A stretch of DNA of 64,000 nt. It comes from an uncultured Akkermansia sp. (lineage in GTDB: Bacteria > Verrucomicrobiota > Verrucomicrobiia > Verrucomicrobiales > Akkermansiaceae). Shown piece after piece: positions 9,251-16,508 of the stretch (position 1 is the first letter of the stretch; every line of letters begins with the position of its first letter). A program made the position numbers and the translations under genes. The stretch is taken from assembly GCA_944390825.1 (NCBI GenBank), contig CALXRG010000006.1:53618-117617 (forward strand). The letters are read 5' to 3'. The notes under the pieces are model-generated. The model was not told the DNA's origin and searched no databases. It worked only from the letters and a program-made list of their open reading frames with translations.

Positions 9251-10075
9251 CTATAGCGGTTTAGGTTGAGCGTCTGTATCTTCCACATAAAGAACGCGCT
9301 TGAGCAGTCTGCACATGCAGCGCTTCTTGTACGACAGGTACCAAGTCCACAAGCGGCGAGTCAGCAGCTGGCGCAGATTCTGCCTGGTTGAACCGTCAAA
9401 CGACAGTCGAACCTGATCGGCCGTGCTGATGGTGCTGGTTTCATTGTTGGGATTGGAGGTTCGCGCGATGTTCGGGTAAATACCGCATACGGGGATATTT
9501 CCACCGAGCAGGATGCGTCCCCAATCGAAATCATAGGGATTGGAATACCGGCGGAAACCATCCAGCACGGCCTGTGCCCCCTTGCGTGTATAGAGGAGGC
9601 ACACGGCCACGTAGATCACCTTGGAAGGGAAAACCAGCTCAAAAGGCGCACCAGGATGCGGGGGCAAAAGGTCAGTACGCTTGCCGCCGTGGTCGCTGTA
9701 GAGCCTCAGCACCTCCCAGCCACGGGTTTTAGTGATGGCGTACTCAAGTCCATCCCGAAATCCCGGCTCAAAAATGCAGTCGTCCTCGCAGATCAGGCCA
9801 TACGGGGCGCCCGTGTCCAAGTAAGCCTTGAGCGCTCGCAAGTGACTGTGGACACAGGCATGCTCGTTGGGAATCAGGCCAAAGGGAAACTCATGCATGC
9901 GGGCCCGCTCGTCATAACGCTTGATGAGCTCGGGATCGAGGGCATCGCCCGTCGTTGCGCGGATGCGAGTAAAGTCGAGTCCCAGTTGAGCAATTTGGGA
10001 TTCCATACTTTCCCGGCGGTCCGCTGCCCGGTCCAGATTAATGTAGAAGCATGTGACAGTGTCGTTCAGATTCAT
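9251..10075 (-). CDS. Glycosyltransferase family 25 (LPS biosynthesis type)
   Basis: A 274-residue GT25-type glycosyltransferase, a family that adds sugars (often galactose) to LPS or protein glycans. It opens with 'CFYINLDRAADRRESM', typical of the family, has 'PNEHACVHSHLRAL' and the metal-binding acidic motif 'ICEDDCIF', and ends in a basic tail. No signal peptide or membrane helix, so it acts on the cytoplasmic face. The longest frame begins at 10198 with a GTG inside the rpsO terminator; the ATG at 10075 is preferred because a -35/-10 pair at 10087-10116 lies between the two and the family homology begins there. A 9-bp inverted repeat overlaps that promoter, so the gene may be regulated. 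Confidence 0.88.
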   Translation of the reverse strand: MNLNDTVTCFYINLDRAADRRESMESQIAQLGLDFTRIRATTGDALDPELIKRYDERARMHEFPFGLIPNEHACVHSHLRALKAYLDTGAPYGLICEDDCIFEPGFRDGLEYAITKTRGWEVLRLYSDHGGKRTDLLPPHPGAPFELVFPSKVIYVAVCLLYTRKGAQAVLDGFRRYSNPYDFDWGRILLGGNIPVCGIYPNIARTSNPNNETSTISTADQVRLSFDGSTRQNLRQLLTRRLWTWYLSYKKRCMCRLLKRVLYVEDTDAQPKPL

Positions 10076-10080
10076 GACCG

Positions 10081-10104
10081 TACAGCATGATAGCCCATGC
10101 TGTA
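10081..10104. promoter_or_regulatory. Candidate operator: 9-6-9 inverted repeat over the GT25 promoter
   Basis: TACAGCATG at 10081-10089 and its exact reverse complement CATGCTGTA at 10096-10104, six bases apart. It covers the -10 hexamer and the predicted transcription start of the GT25 gene, the position expected for a repressor site. No T-run follows on either strand, so a terminator is unlikely. Confidence 0.5.
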
Positions 10105-10116
10105 TGGATTCGTCAA
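10087..10116 (-). promoter_or_regulatory. Promoter of the GT25 gene
   Basis: On the minus strand TTGACG (10116-10111), spacer 18, TATCAT (10092-10087). The -10 ends 11 nt before the ATG at 10075, giving a leader of only a few bases. Confidence 0.7.
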
Positions 10117-10147
10117 CACAAAACCACCAACACAAAAGAAAGCACGC

Positions 10148-10185
10148 AAAAAGGAAGTGCCCGGCCATTCCGGGACACTTCCTTT
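10148..10185 (-). terminator. Terminator of rpsO
   Basis: A stem of about 14 bp (one bulged base) between 10151-10164 and 10171-10184; on the minus strand it is followed by TTTTTGC. It lies about 50 nt after the rpsO stop codon. Confidence 0.85.
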
Positions 10186-10236
10186 CTGGGGTTAACACAG
10201 TCGGGCAGCTGGGAAGCTGCCCGGTGCAACAAACGA

Positions 10237-10488
10237 TCAGTGACGCAGGGAAAGACGCTGCAGCAGGCTCTGGTAGAGCTTCTCGTCCGTGCGCTTGGCA
10301 TAGTTGAGCAGCTTGCGGCGCTTGGCCACCATCATCAGCAGACCGCGACGGGAAGCATGGTCATGCTTGTTCTCGATCAGGTGCTGCGTCAGGTGGGCGA
10401 TGCGCTGAGTCAGCACAGCAACCTGATAGCCGGTGGAGCCGGTGTCTTTCTCGTTAATCTTAAAGTCGTTGACGTTGATTTCGCTCAT
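10237..10488 (-). CDS. rpsO: 30S ribosomal protein S15
   Basis: An 83-residue protein matching the S15 helical bundle that binds 16S rRNA at the central domain: 'DTGSTGYQVAVLTQRIAHLT', 'HLIENKHDHASRRGLLMMV' and 'KRRKLLNYAKR'. The family is usually close to 89 residues. The frame stays open to 10623, but the ATG at 10488 gives the normal N-terminus. A monocistronic arrangement is indicated by its own promoter at 10557-10584 and terminator at 10148-10185. The leader of about 60 nt could hold the autoregulatory S15 site known in other bacteria, but I cannot identify a specific fold. Confidence 0.95.
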   Translation of the reverse strand: MSEINVNDFKINEKDTGSTGYQVAVLTQRIAHLTQHLIENKHDHASRRGLLMMVAKRRKLLNYAKRTDEKLYQSLLQRLSLRH

Positions 10489-10556
10489 GTTGGTGTATCT
10501 TGTTGATTGGTTGATTTTTCGTGGCTGCGGCAAATCGACCTGACAAGGTAAGGGCA

Positions 10557-10584
10557 TGATACCACGAAAACTCTTTCTTGCAAG
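10557..10584 (-). promoter_or_regulatory. rpsO: Promoter of rpsO
   Basis: Minus strand TTGCAA (10584-10579), spacer 16, TATCAT (10562-10557). Predicted leader of about 60 nt before the ATG at 10488. Confidence 0.65.
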
Positions 10585-10664
10585 CAAAATCACGCCGAAA
10601 AAGTCAAAATCCAGCCATTCCACCAGACTGAACTCCGATTAATAAGGCATGATATTTTCTTTCC

Positions 10665-10693
10665 TTGACATGAGATAGCATCTTGTGTTAAGA
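10665..10693 (+). promoter_or_regulatory. Promoter of the NfeD-like/flotillin operon
   Basis: TTGACA at 10665-10670, spacer 17, TTAAGA at 10688-10693. Predicted start near 10700, downstream of the first ATG of the frame (10685), which excludes that start and supports 10715. Confidence 0.7.
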
Positions 10694-10714
10694 GTAGGGC
10701 GGTCGTTCGCACAT

Positions 10715-11371
10715 ATGGAGATGGATCCTTCCATTTGGCTCAGTTTCCTGCGCCTGCTCAAATCTGTTGATTTGCTGCCGAATTTTCATTCGGCAGAGGG
10801 CATTTTCTGTCTGCTTGTCTGGGTCAGTACGTTGCTCATGCTGGGCATATTTGCGATGTCCATGATCGGTGGCCTTTTTGAGAGCGCTGAAGCCACGGGC
10901 GGAGGGGATGTGGACGGAGATACCGGAAGCTTTTCTGTACGAACGGTACTTGGGTTTGCCCTCGGCTTCAGCTGGGGAGGTTTCATTGCGATTCAATCGG
11001 GCGCAAATCTGACTGTCTCACTGGCCGCAGGTGTGGGTGCCGGTTTGCTGGCGTTCTATCTGATTGCGGCGATGATTCGCTTTATCTTCAGCCTGCGCTC
11101 GGATGGCACGCTGAATTATGCAAGCCTCAAAGGGATGACCGGCACCGTATACGTGACACTGCCGCCCCACGGTGAGAGCGGTGGCCAAGTCCAGGTATCT
11201 CACCCCAGCCAAATGATTACGATGGCTGCTGTTCAGTACGGAGACAAACCGTTGCCACCTCAGACCCGCATCGAGGTGACGGAGGCTTCAACCTCGCTTT
11301 TGGTAGTGCGCCCTCTTGATACGCTTCACGACGCCTCACCCCGAACCACTCACCATATCCCGGCCGGGTAA
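10715..11371 (+). CDS. NfeD/YqiJ-like membrane protein with OB-fold
   Basis: A 218-residue membrane protein of the kind paired with flotillins (YqiJ/NfeD type). The first half has three probable membrane segments: 'IFCLLVWVSTLLMLGIFAMS', 'VLGFALGFSWGGFIAI' and 'AAGVGAGLLAFYLIAAMI'. The C-terminal half reads as a small beta domain: 'GMTGTVYVTLPPHGESGGQV' through 'LPPQTRIEVTEAS'. It is followed 128 bp later by the flotillin gene, the standard partner. The role in the family is organising membrane microdomains; a specific substrate is not known. Start chosen from the promoter position; ATG 10721 is an equally possible start two codons later. Confidence 0.8.
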   Translation: MEMDPSIWLSFLRLLKSVDLLPNFHSAEGIFCLLVWVSTLLMLGIFAMSMIGGLFESAEATGGGDVDGDTGSFSVRTVLGFALGFSWGGFIAIQSGANLTVSLAAGVGAGLLAFYLIAAMIRFIFSLRSDGTLNYASLKGMTGTVYVTLPPHGESGGQVQVSHPSQMITMAAVQYGDKPLPPQTRIEVTEASTSLLVVRPLDTLHDASPRTTHHIPAG

Positions 11372-11499
11372 ACAAAAGCGGATGCGGCCGTTTTATTCGC
11401 TACGTTTCACACTCATCCCCCTCCCCCCCCATAGAGCTAACCTTCCCCATAGAACAAAACACTTGAAACCAAACACTTAGAACCAAACACCCCACCACT

Positions 11500-12996
11500 A
11501 TGAACACATCTGTGATGATTCTCGGTCAGTCGGACGGCGGCGCTTCTTCTGTCGTCGGCATCCTGGTTTTTGTCATCTTCATCCTCGGCACGGTAGCGTG
11601 GCTGTTCAGCCGCTACAAGATGTGCCCCTCTGATAAAATCCTAATCGTGTACGGCAAAGTCGGGGCGGGACGCTCCGCTAAGTGCATGCACGGTGGCGCT
11701 ACCTTTGTGCTGCCCATTATTCAGAATTATGCCTACATGGACCTCAACCCGCTGAATATCGACGTGCCGCTCAAGGGGGCTCTTTCCAGCCAGAATATCC
11801 GCGTAGATGTGCCGTCATCCTTCATTGTGGGCATTAGCACGCAGCCGGAGATTATGCAGAATGCGGCAAGCCGGCTGCTGGGACGTACGCGCCAGGATAT
11901 CAGGGACCTGGCTTCGGAGATTATCATGGGGCAGATGCGTGTGGTGATTGCGTCGCTGACGATTGAGGAGATCAATGCCGACCGCGAGAAATTGATCAAA
12001 GGCATCACCGGGGGCGTGGATGTGGAGCTGCACAAGGTAGGCCTCTACCTGATCAATGCAAACATCACCGATATCCGCGACGCGTCCGGCTATATTGCGG
12101 CCTTGGGTCAGGAGGCGGCGGCGCGCGCTATCAACGACGCCATGATCAAGGTGGCAGAGGAGACACGGCGCGGTGAGATCGGCAAGGCCGAGGCTCTGCG
12201 TGAACAGACGGTCCAAGTCGCCATGGCCAATGCAGCTGCCGTCGAAGGTAACAACGAAGCCCAGATGAAGGTGGCGGATTCCAACGCGCGCCTGAAGGTG
12301 CGGCAGGCTGAGGCGCAGCGCATCGCGGATGTAGCGGTGCGTGAGCAGGCAGCCAAGGCGGAGCAGGCTGGCTACATTGCCAACCGGGAGGCGGAGTTGC
12401 AGCGTGCGGAACTCGAGCGTGCCACGCAGACCGCCAACGAGATCGTGGCTGCGGAGATTCAAAAGCGTAAGCAGGAAATTGCAGCAGAGGCAGCTGCTGC
12501 AGTGCTGGTGAAGGAGCAGCAAGGTAAAGCGGATGCGCTCGTGATTGCCAAGGCGGCGGAAGGTCAGGCCGCTATCAAGCTTGCCCAGGGTGAGGCGGAT
12601 GCTCTCTTGCTCCAGAAGAAAGCAGAAGGCGAAGGCTTGGAGATGGTGGGACGCGGTCAGGCCGCCGCTATTCAGGCTCAGCTGGAGGCTAAGGCAAATG
12701 GCTTCCGCCAGATCGTTCAAGCCGCGGGTGATGCACGCGCCGCGTCCGGTCTGCTGGTCACGGAGCAGCTCCCGCAGATCGTGGCAACCCAGGCAAGCGC
12801 CGTCAAGGGCCTGAGCTTTGACAAGGTTGTCGTCATGGGGGGAGGAGATAGCAAAAGTGGTTCTGTAGGCAGCTTTGTTCAGAATCTGGTGACAGGCACG
12901 CTGCCGCTTCACGAGTTAGCCGGCAGTGTCGGTGTGCAACTGCCCGATTATCTCGGCAAGGCGGCACCCCCCTCTTCCCCGGAATCCGAATCCTGA
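11500..12996 (+). CDS. Flotillin-like SPFH protein (YqiK/FloT type)
   Basis: A 498-residue flotillin, a scaffold of ordered membrane domains. It has one N-terminal membrane helix ('VVGILVFVIFILGTVAWLF', about residues 18-37), the SPFH/band 7 core ('DKILIVYGKVGAGRSAKC', 'IQNYAYMDLNPLNIDVPL', 'LIKGITGGVDVELHKVGLYL'), then a long Ala/Glu/Gln-rich coiled coil (about residues 210-400) with repeated EA dipeptides, and a C-terminal segment ending in 'PESES'. Length and architecture match FloT/YqiK. It follows the NfeD-like gene; the 128-bp gap is C/A-rich with no clear promoter, so one operon is likely. A hairpin with a short pyrimidine tail follows. Confidence 0.93.
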   Translation: MNTSVMILGQSDGGASSVVGILVFVIFILGTVAWLFSRYKMCPSDKILIVYGKVGAGRSAKCMHGGATFVLPIIQNYAYMDLNPLNIDVPLKGALSSQNIRVDVPSSFIVGISTQPEIMQNAASRLLGRTRQDIRDLASEIIMGQMRVVIASLTIEEINADREKLIKGITGGVDVELHKVGLYLINANITDIRDASGYIAALGQEAAARAINDAMIKVAEETRRGEIGKAEALREQTVQVAMANAAAVEGNNEAQMKVADSNARLKVRQAEAQRIADVAVREQAAKAEQAGYIANREAELQRAELERATQTANEIVAAEIQKRKQEIAAEAAAAVLVKEQQGKADALVIAKAAEGQAAIKLAQGEADALLLQKKAEGEGLEMVGRGQAAAIQAQLEAKANGFRQIVQAAGDARAASGLLVTEQLPQIVATQASAVKGLSFDKVVVMGGGDSKSGSVGSFVQNLVTGTLPLHELAGSVGVQLPDYLGKAAPPSSPESES

Positions 12997-13032
12997 GCTG
13001 TCCAGTATCTGAGCTGTCCGGCATGTCAGTGC

Positions 13033-13064
13033 AAGGGCCACACCCACAGGGGCGTGGCCCTTCC
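13033..13064 (+). terminator. Probable terminator after flotillin
   Basis: A 9-bp stem (AAGGGCCAC with GTGGCCCTT) around a 12-nt loop, followed by CCTAT. The U-tract is weak. Confidence 0.6.
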
Positions 13065-13165
13065 TATACCGGTCTCGTGCAGAGTCGCAGGTGCGGGGCG
13101 GTTAAGGAAGCGGCAGGGGGTAGAGACATACGGGGAATAACTGTCCGCCATGGTCTTCTCTGACC

Positions 13166-13193
13166 TTGACTTCCAACGCCCCTTTGTTACAAT
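13166..13193 (+). promoter_or_regulatory. Promoter giving a leaderless start at 13200
   Basis: TTGACT at 13166-13171, spacer 16, TACAAT at 13188-13193. The -10 ends exactly 6 nt before the ATG at 13200, so transcription should begin on the start codon. Confidence 0.75.
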
Positions 13194-13199
13194 GAGCCT

Positions 13200-13853
13200 A
13201 TGTTTTACGGAGTGATTGTGTCGCACATGCTGGTCGTTCTCCTCGCGGCCTGTGGCATTTCCGGGATTGTAGCATATGTGCAAGAGGTTGATACGACAGC
13301 CGGTTATCCCGCTTTTCTCCGGGGCCTGGCAGAAGCATCATGGCCGCTGGCAGCCGCGGCCGCTCTTTATATGCTGGTGCAGATCGCCTGCCAGGTGCAG
13401 CAGATGGTGTTGACACAGCGGATGCAAGGGATGACAGCACTTGGCCGTGCTGAGCGGGGAACGAATGATGATCCATATTCAGCGGAAAAATCCCAAGCGG
13501 CGTCCCCATGGAAGACTACTGACCCGCACCCTGCGGCGGCCAATCCAACGGAGACAACGGTGAAAAACCAGCCCCGGAAGCCTGTTCCATTTTTCGACAT
13601 CAGTGATGCCGTGATTCCGCCCACTCCCCGGCCGGAGCCACCGGCAGAAGCGCCGGACAATGGAAACCTGCAACCGGGCGCCGGTCAGCCGCAGGCCGCC
13701 TCTGCAGAGCAGACGCCGAGCGCGTCCACCCCGGCGGCCTCACCTGCTTCCCCGTCGGACGGGGACACAACTTCCCCTTCGCCCGGAACCGCTCAGACGC
13801 CGCCGCAGCAAGCCCAACCTGAAAAAAACGCCCATTTCTTCACTCTGGACTGA
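13200..13853 (+). CDS. Unrecognised membrane protein with Pro/Ala/Ser-rich tail
   Basis: A 217-residue protein I do not recognise. Two hydrophobic segments (about residues 3-27 and 45-68) form a hairpin in the membrane; the remaining 150 residues are a low-complexity Pro/Ala/Ser/Thr/Gln region with no visible fold, ending in 'KNAHFFTLD'. A similar short motif, 'KPVPFFDISD', occurs mid-tail. The promoter 6 nt upstream fixes the start. The APH-type kinase follows after 9 bp, so the gene leads a three-gene operon. Membrane topology suggests the tail could recruit a partner, but this is only an inference from its shape. Confidence 0.75.
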   Translation: MFYGVIVSHMLVVLLAACGISGIVAYVQEVDTTAGYPAFLRGLAEASWPLAAAAALYMLVQIACQVQQMVLTQRMQGMTALGRAERGTNDDPYSAEKSQAASPWKTTDPHPAAANPTETTVKNQPRKPVPFFDISDAVIPPTPRPEPPAEAPDNGNLQPGAGQPQAASAEQTPSASTPAASPASPSDGDTTSPSPGTAQTPPQQAQPEKNAHFFTLD

Positions 13854-13862
13854 TTCCGTTAT

Positions 13863-14822
13863 ATGCAATCGATGCAACAAGCCAGAGCCGTACTGAGCAG
13901 TCTGCTGAGCGAGCATCAGCAGCGGCCGGTCGCACCCGACGAGTGGAAACCGGTTACAGCCGGCGCTTCCGGGCGCTGCCTGTTGCGGGCGGGTGGGGTA
14001 CTGGGCATTTACTGGACAGCTCAGAGAGCCGATAACAACTCATTTCTCCCAGCGGCACACGGGTTGCGCAGGGCTGGCATCCGAGTGCCCCAAGTGCTCG
14101 CCGAACGCTTGCTGCCGGAAGGATGCGGAGCCTGCCTCGTGACGGACCTCGGGAGCCGCGAGCTGACTTCCCAGCGGGAGGCTTCACCCGGCGAGCGCAA
14201 GCGGGCGTACGCGGCCGTCTTTCGCACTCTGATACCCCTCTACCGACTCACTCCCGACTGGCCGTTGCAACCGCCTTTTGATGCATCGCTTTACCGCTGG
14301 GAGCAGGAATACTTTGCCGAGCACCTGCTGGCGCGACACCTGGGCCGCGACGCGTCAGCCTTTCTTGCTGCTCCTGCCCTGCGGGACATGGCCGCTTGGC
14401 TCGCATCCCTGCCGCGCGTGCCCGTGCACCGTGACTGCCAGGCCCCCAACATCATGCTCCACGATGGTGAAGCCTGGCTCGTGGATTTCCAGGGAATGCG
14501 AATGGGACTGAAGGAGTACGACCTGGCCTCGCTTCTGTTTGATTCCCATATGCCCATGACGCAGCAGGAGCGCGACGAGCTGCTGAAGCTGTGGCATGAG
14601 CTGGGCGGCCAGCCCATCGATCCCGCGGTTTTTGCCGCCTGCGCCCTCCAGCGTATCATGCAGGCGCTCGGAGCCTACGCCAACATCGGTTACAACCAAG
14701 GCAAGCCCCAGTATCTCAAACTGATTTCCACCGCGCTGGCCGCGCTGCGTGATGCTGCACACCTCACCCCGCCGGATTCACCCGCATACCCCGTCCTCCC
14801 ATGGCTTCCCGTCGTCGTCTAA
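13863..14822 (+). CDS. APH-family phosphotransferase (possible sugar kinase, AmgK-like)
   Basis: A 319-residue member of the aminoglycoside phosphotransferase/choline kinase fold. The catalytic loop 'VHRDCQAPNIML' (near residue 188) and metal-binding 'LVDFQGMRMGLKEYDLASLL' (near 207) are intact; the spacing and the 'DFQGxRxGxxxYDLASL' form resemble the AmgK-type N-acetylmuramate/GlcNAc kinases of cell-wall recycling. The N-lobe is short and its ATP-binding loop is hard to see. The MurU nucleotidyltransferase often beside AmgK is not in the window, so the substrate is open. It overlaps the next gene by 22 nt and follows the membrane protein by 9 bp, indicating translational coupling. Confidence 0.82.
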   Translation: MQSMQQARAVLSSLLSEHQQRPVAPDEWKPVTAGASGRCLLRAGGVLGIYWTAQRADNNSFLPAAHGLRRAGIRVPQVLAERLLPEGCGACLVTDLGSRELTSQREASPGERKRAYAAVFRTLIPLYRLTPDWPLQPPFDASLYRWEQEYFAEHLLARHLGRDASAFLAAPALRDMAAWLASLPRVPVHRDCQAPNIMLHDGEAWLVDFQGMRMGLKEYDLASLLFDSHMPMTQQERDELLKLWHELGGQPIDPAVFAACALQRIMQALGAYANIGYNQGKPQYLKLISTALAALRDAAHLTPPDSPAYPVLPWLPVVV

Positions 14823-16141
14823 GATCACTCGGGCCCTTCATCTGGGTCATCCTGATTGTCCTGACAGCCTTCATCCCTGAAAGCTACACACAATCGCTCG
14901 ATGAGTGGATTTACCGCCAATTCTACCGTGCCCAGCATCTGGATACGGATGGCAGCGTGCAGCTGCGACGCTCACCCGATGAACCCATCGAGACGCGGCC
15001 TACGGTAACAGAGAGGCGCTACATCACATGCCCCACCGTTGGGGCGGTGAGCCTGGATGAAGCCTCCGTCAACGCCTGTTTTGCTGCTACACCGCTGGGA
15101 CCGCAGGATTTCGCGGTCATCATCAACAAACTGGCCGGTGCCGGTGCCGGGGCCCTCGCCGTCTCATCACCCCTGGTATGGGAAGAAAACGCCGGTCCCA
15201 TGGCTCAGGATATGCTCTGCAGCGTCATGAAGCGCTTTCAGGCCGCATGCTTTGGCCTGCGGGGGCGCATGGCCGCACAAGCGGATTTTACACCGGTCGT
15301 GCTGCGCGACTACTCCATCCCGCAAGCCAACATCACCGGTGACCCGACCGGACTGCCGGCAGCCAACCGCCCCTTGCCCAACAGCCTTTCCGAAACCCCG
15401 GATGCCATCAGTGCTGACTGGGCTCCCGACTGGCTGGAGGATGAGCCGCTGACCCAGGTCCCCTCCGTCGTGAAGGACATCTCCTTCCCCCTGCTGATGC
15501 GCTGGAACGGCGAAACTATGCCCACGCTGCCGTTGCGTGTCGCCCTGCGACGGAAAGGCATTGATCCCAAGGATGTCACCGTCCACATAGGCAAAGAAAT
15601 CCGCATCGGCGATCGCGTACTGCCGCTGGATGCCCATGGGCGCATCCGGATTGAGCATGCAGCCGTGTCGCCTCTCCCGCTGGAGGATGTGGTGGGCGAA
15701 GGCGCCGCGCTCAAAGCTCTCGGTGCAGGGGTAGCTGTGGTGATGGAACAACCCGCAGCCAACCAGCCGACCTATCGGCTGGAGCAGCTGGCGTTAACCC
15801 TCTCAGAGCTTCTGGGAGAAATCCGCGTGGAACAGATTCATGGCACCGAGCCAGTCCACGCCGGAGTCCTCGATTATACACCAGTCCTGCCATCAACCTG
15901 GGGAGAATGGTCCCTCACCGCCATCGCACTGTATCTGGGCATCATCGTGATGCGCCATGCTCCCGTGTGGCTCGTCAATGTCATCCTGCTGGGGTTGCTG
16001 GTTGTCCTTGGCTTCCAAGCGTGGCAGTATGTGGAAGAAGGCAAGTGGTTCCCCCTGGCATCCCTGTGCGTCGGATGGCTGTTGATTTGGATTGCCGCGA
16101 CACGCAAGCCCAGGAAAAAGCGTGACCTGATCTTCTCCTGA
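14801..16141 (+). CDS. CHASE2-like membrane protein without an output domain
   Basis: A 446-residue protein with an N-terminal membrane helix ('FIWVILIVLTAFIPE'), a large extracytoplasmic domain and two or three C-terminal membrane helices ('WSLTAIALYLGIIVMRH', 'WLVNVILLGLLVVLGFQ', 'LASLCVGWLLIWIAA'), then a short basic tail. The soluble part resembles a CHASE2 sensory domain: 'DFAVIINKLAGAGAGALAVS', 'LPLRVALRRKGI' and 'IGDRVLPLDAHGRIRIEH'. Typical CHASE2 proteins continue into an adenylate cyclase, kinase or phosphatase; here nothing follows the helices. Its start lies 22 nt inside the kinase gene. The CHASE2 call rests on layout and loose motifs only. Confidence 0.6.
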   Translation: MASRRRLRSLGPFIWVILIVLTAFIPESYTQSLDEWIYRQFYRAQHLDTDGSVQLRRSPDEPIETRPTVTERRYITCPTVGAVSLDEASVNACFAATPLGPQDFAVIINKLAGAGAGALAVSSPLVWEENAGPMAQDMLCSVMKRFQAACFGLRGRMAAQADFTPVVLRDYSIPQANITGDPTGLPAANRPLPNSLSETPDAISADWAPDWLEDEPLTQVPSVVKDISFPLLMRWNGETMPTLPLRVALRRKGIDPKDVTVHIGKEIRIGDRVLPLDAHGRIRIEHAAVSPLPLEDVVGEGAALKALGAGVAVVMEQPAANQPTYRLEQLALTLSELLGEIRVEQIHGTEPVHAGVLDYTPVLPSTWGEWSLTAIALYLGIIVMRHAPVWLVNVILLGLLVVLGFQAWQYVEEGKWFPLASLCVGWLLIWIAATRKPRKKRDLIFS

Positions 16142-16508
16142 TGACTTCTCCTGATGCTCGTCCTGTGTTAGTCCCCCGCGGGATGCGTATCATCCCCCAG
16201 TGATGCTTCGCGCAAGGGGCATACTTTCTCTTCGACAGGGGAACAAACACCCTTGCCCTTGTCCGGCGGGCTCCTGTTGAGCATTCCCGGACAATTATCC
16301 CGGAGAACAAGCTCAAATGCCGGACAGAACGTTGCGGCATACCGTGGGCGTCCTGGAGCCCGGACACGCAAATCCCCGCCTCCGGGCGTCAATCGGAGGC
16401 GGGGTGATCATGACCCGCAGCTTGCATGGCTCCCGGCTGGGGGGAGTGGCGTCGCCGGTAGCTCCGGTAGCGCAGCATACCGGACAAGCCCGGATTAGCG
16501 GCAGGCGC
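16142..16508. other. Convergent intergenic stretch between the CHASE2-like gene and pgi
   Basis: No gene seen. It contains several GC-rich inverted repeats; the best, at 16374-16404, is listed separately. Confidence 0.5.
16374..16404 (-). terminator. Strong hairpin downstream of pgi
   Basis: A perfect 11-bp stem (CCCCGCCTCCG with CGGAGGCGGGG) with a 9-nt loop. On the minus strand it is followed by ATTTGCG, a weak U-tract, and lies about 105 nt after the pgi stop. It may serve both converging genes. Confidence 0.55.

Noticed and set aside
10076..10198. N-terminal extension of the GT25 protein
   Set aside because: It crosses the rpsO terminator and lies upstream of the GT25 promoter.
14801..16141. 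Adenylate cyclase or kinase output on the CHASE2-like protein
   Set aside because: The protein ends 20 residues after the last membrane helix; no catalytic domain follows.
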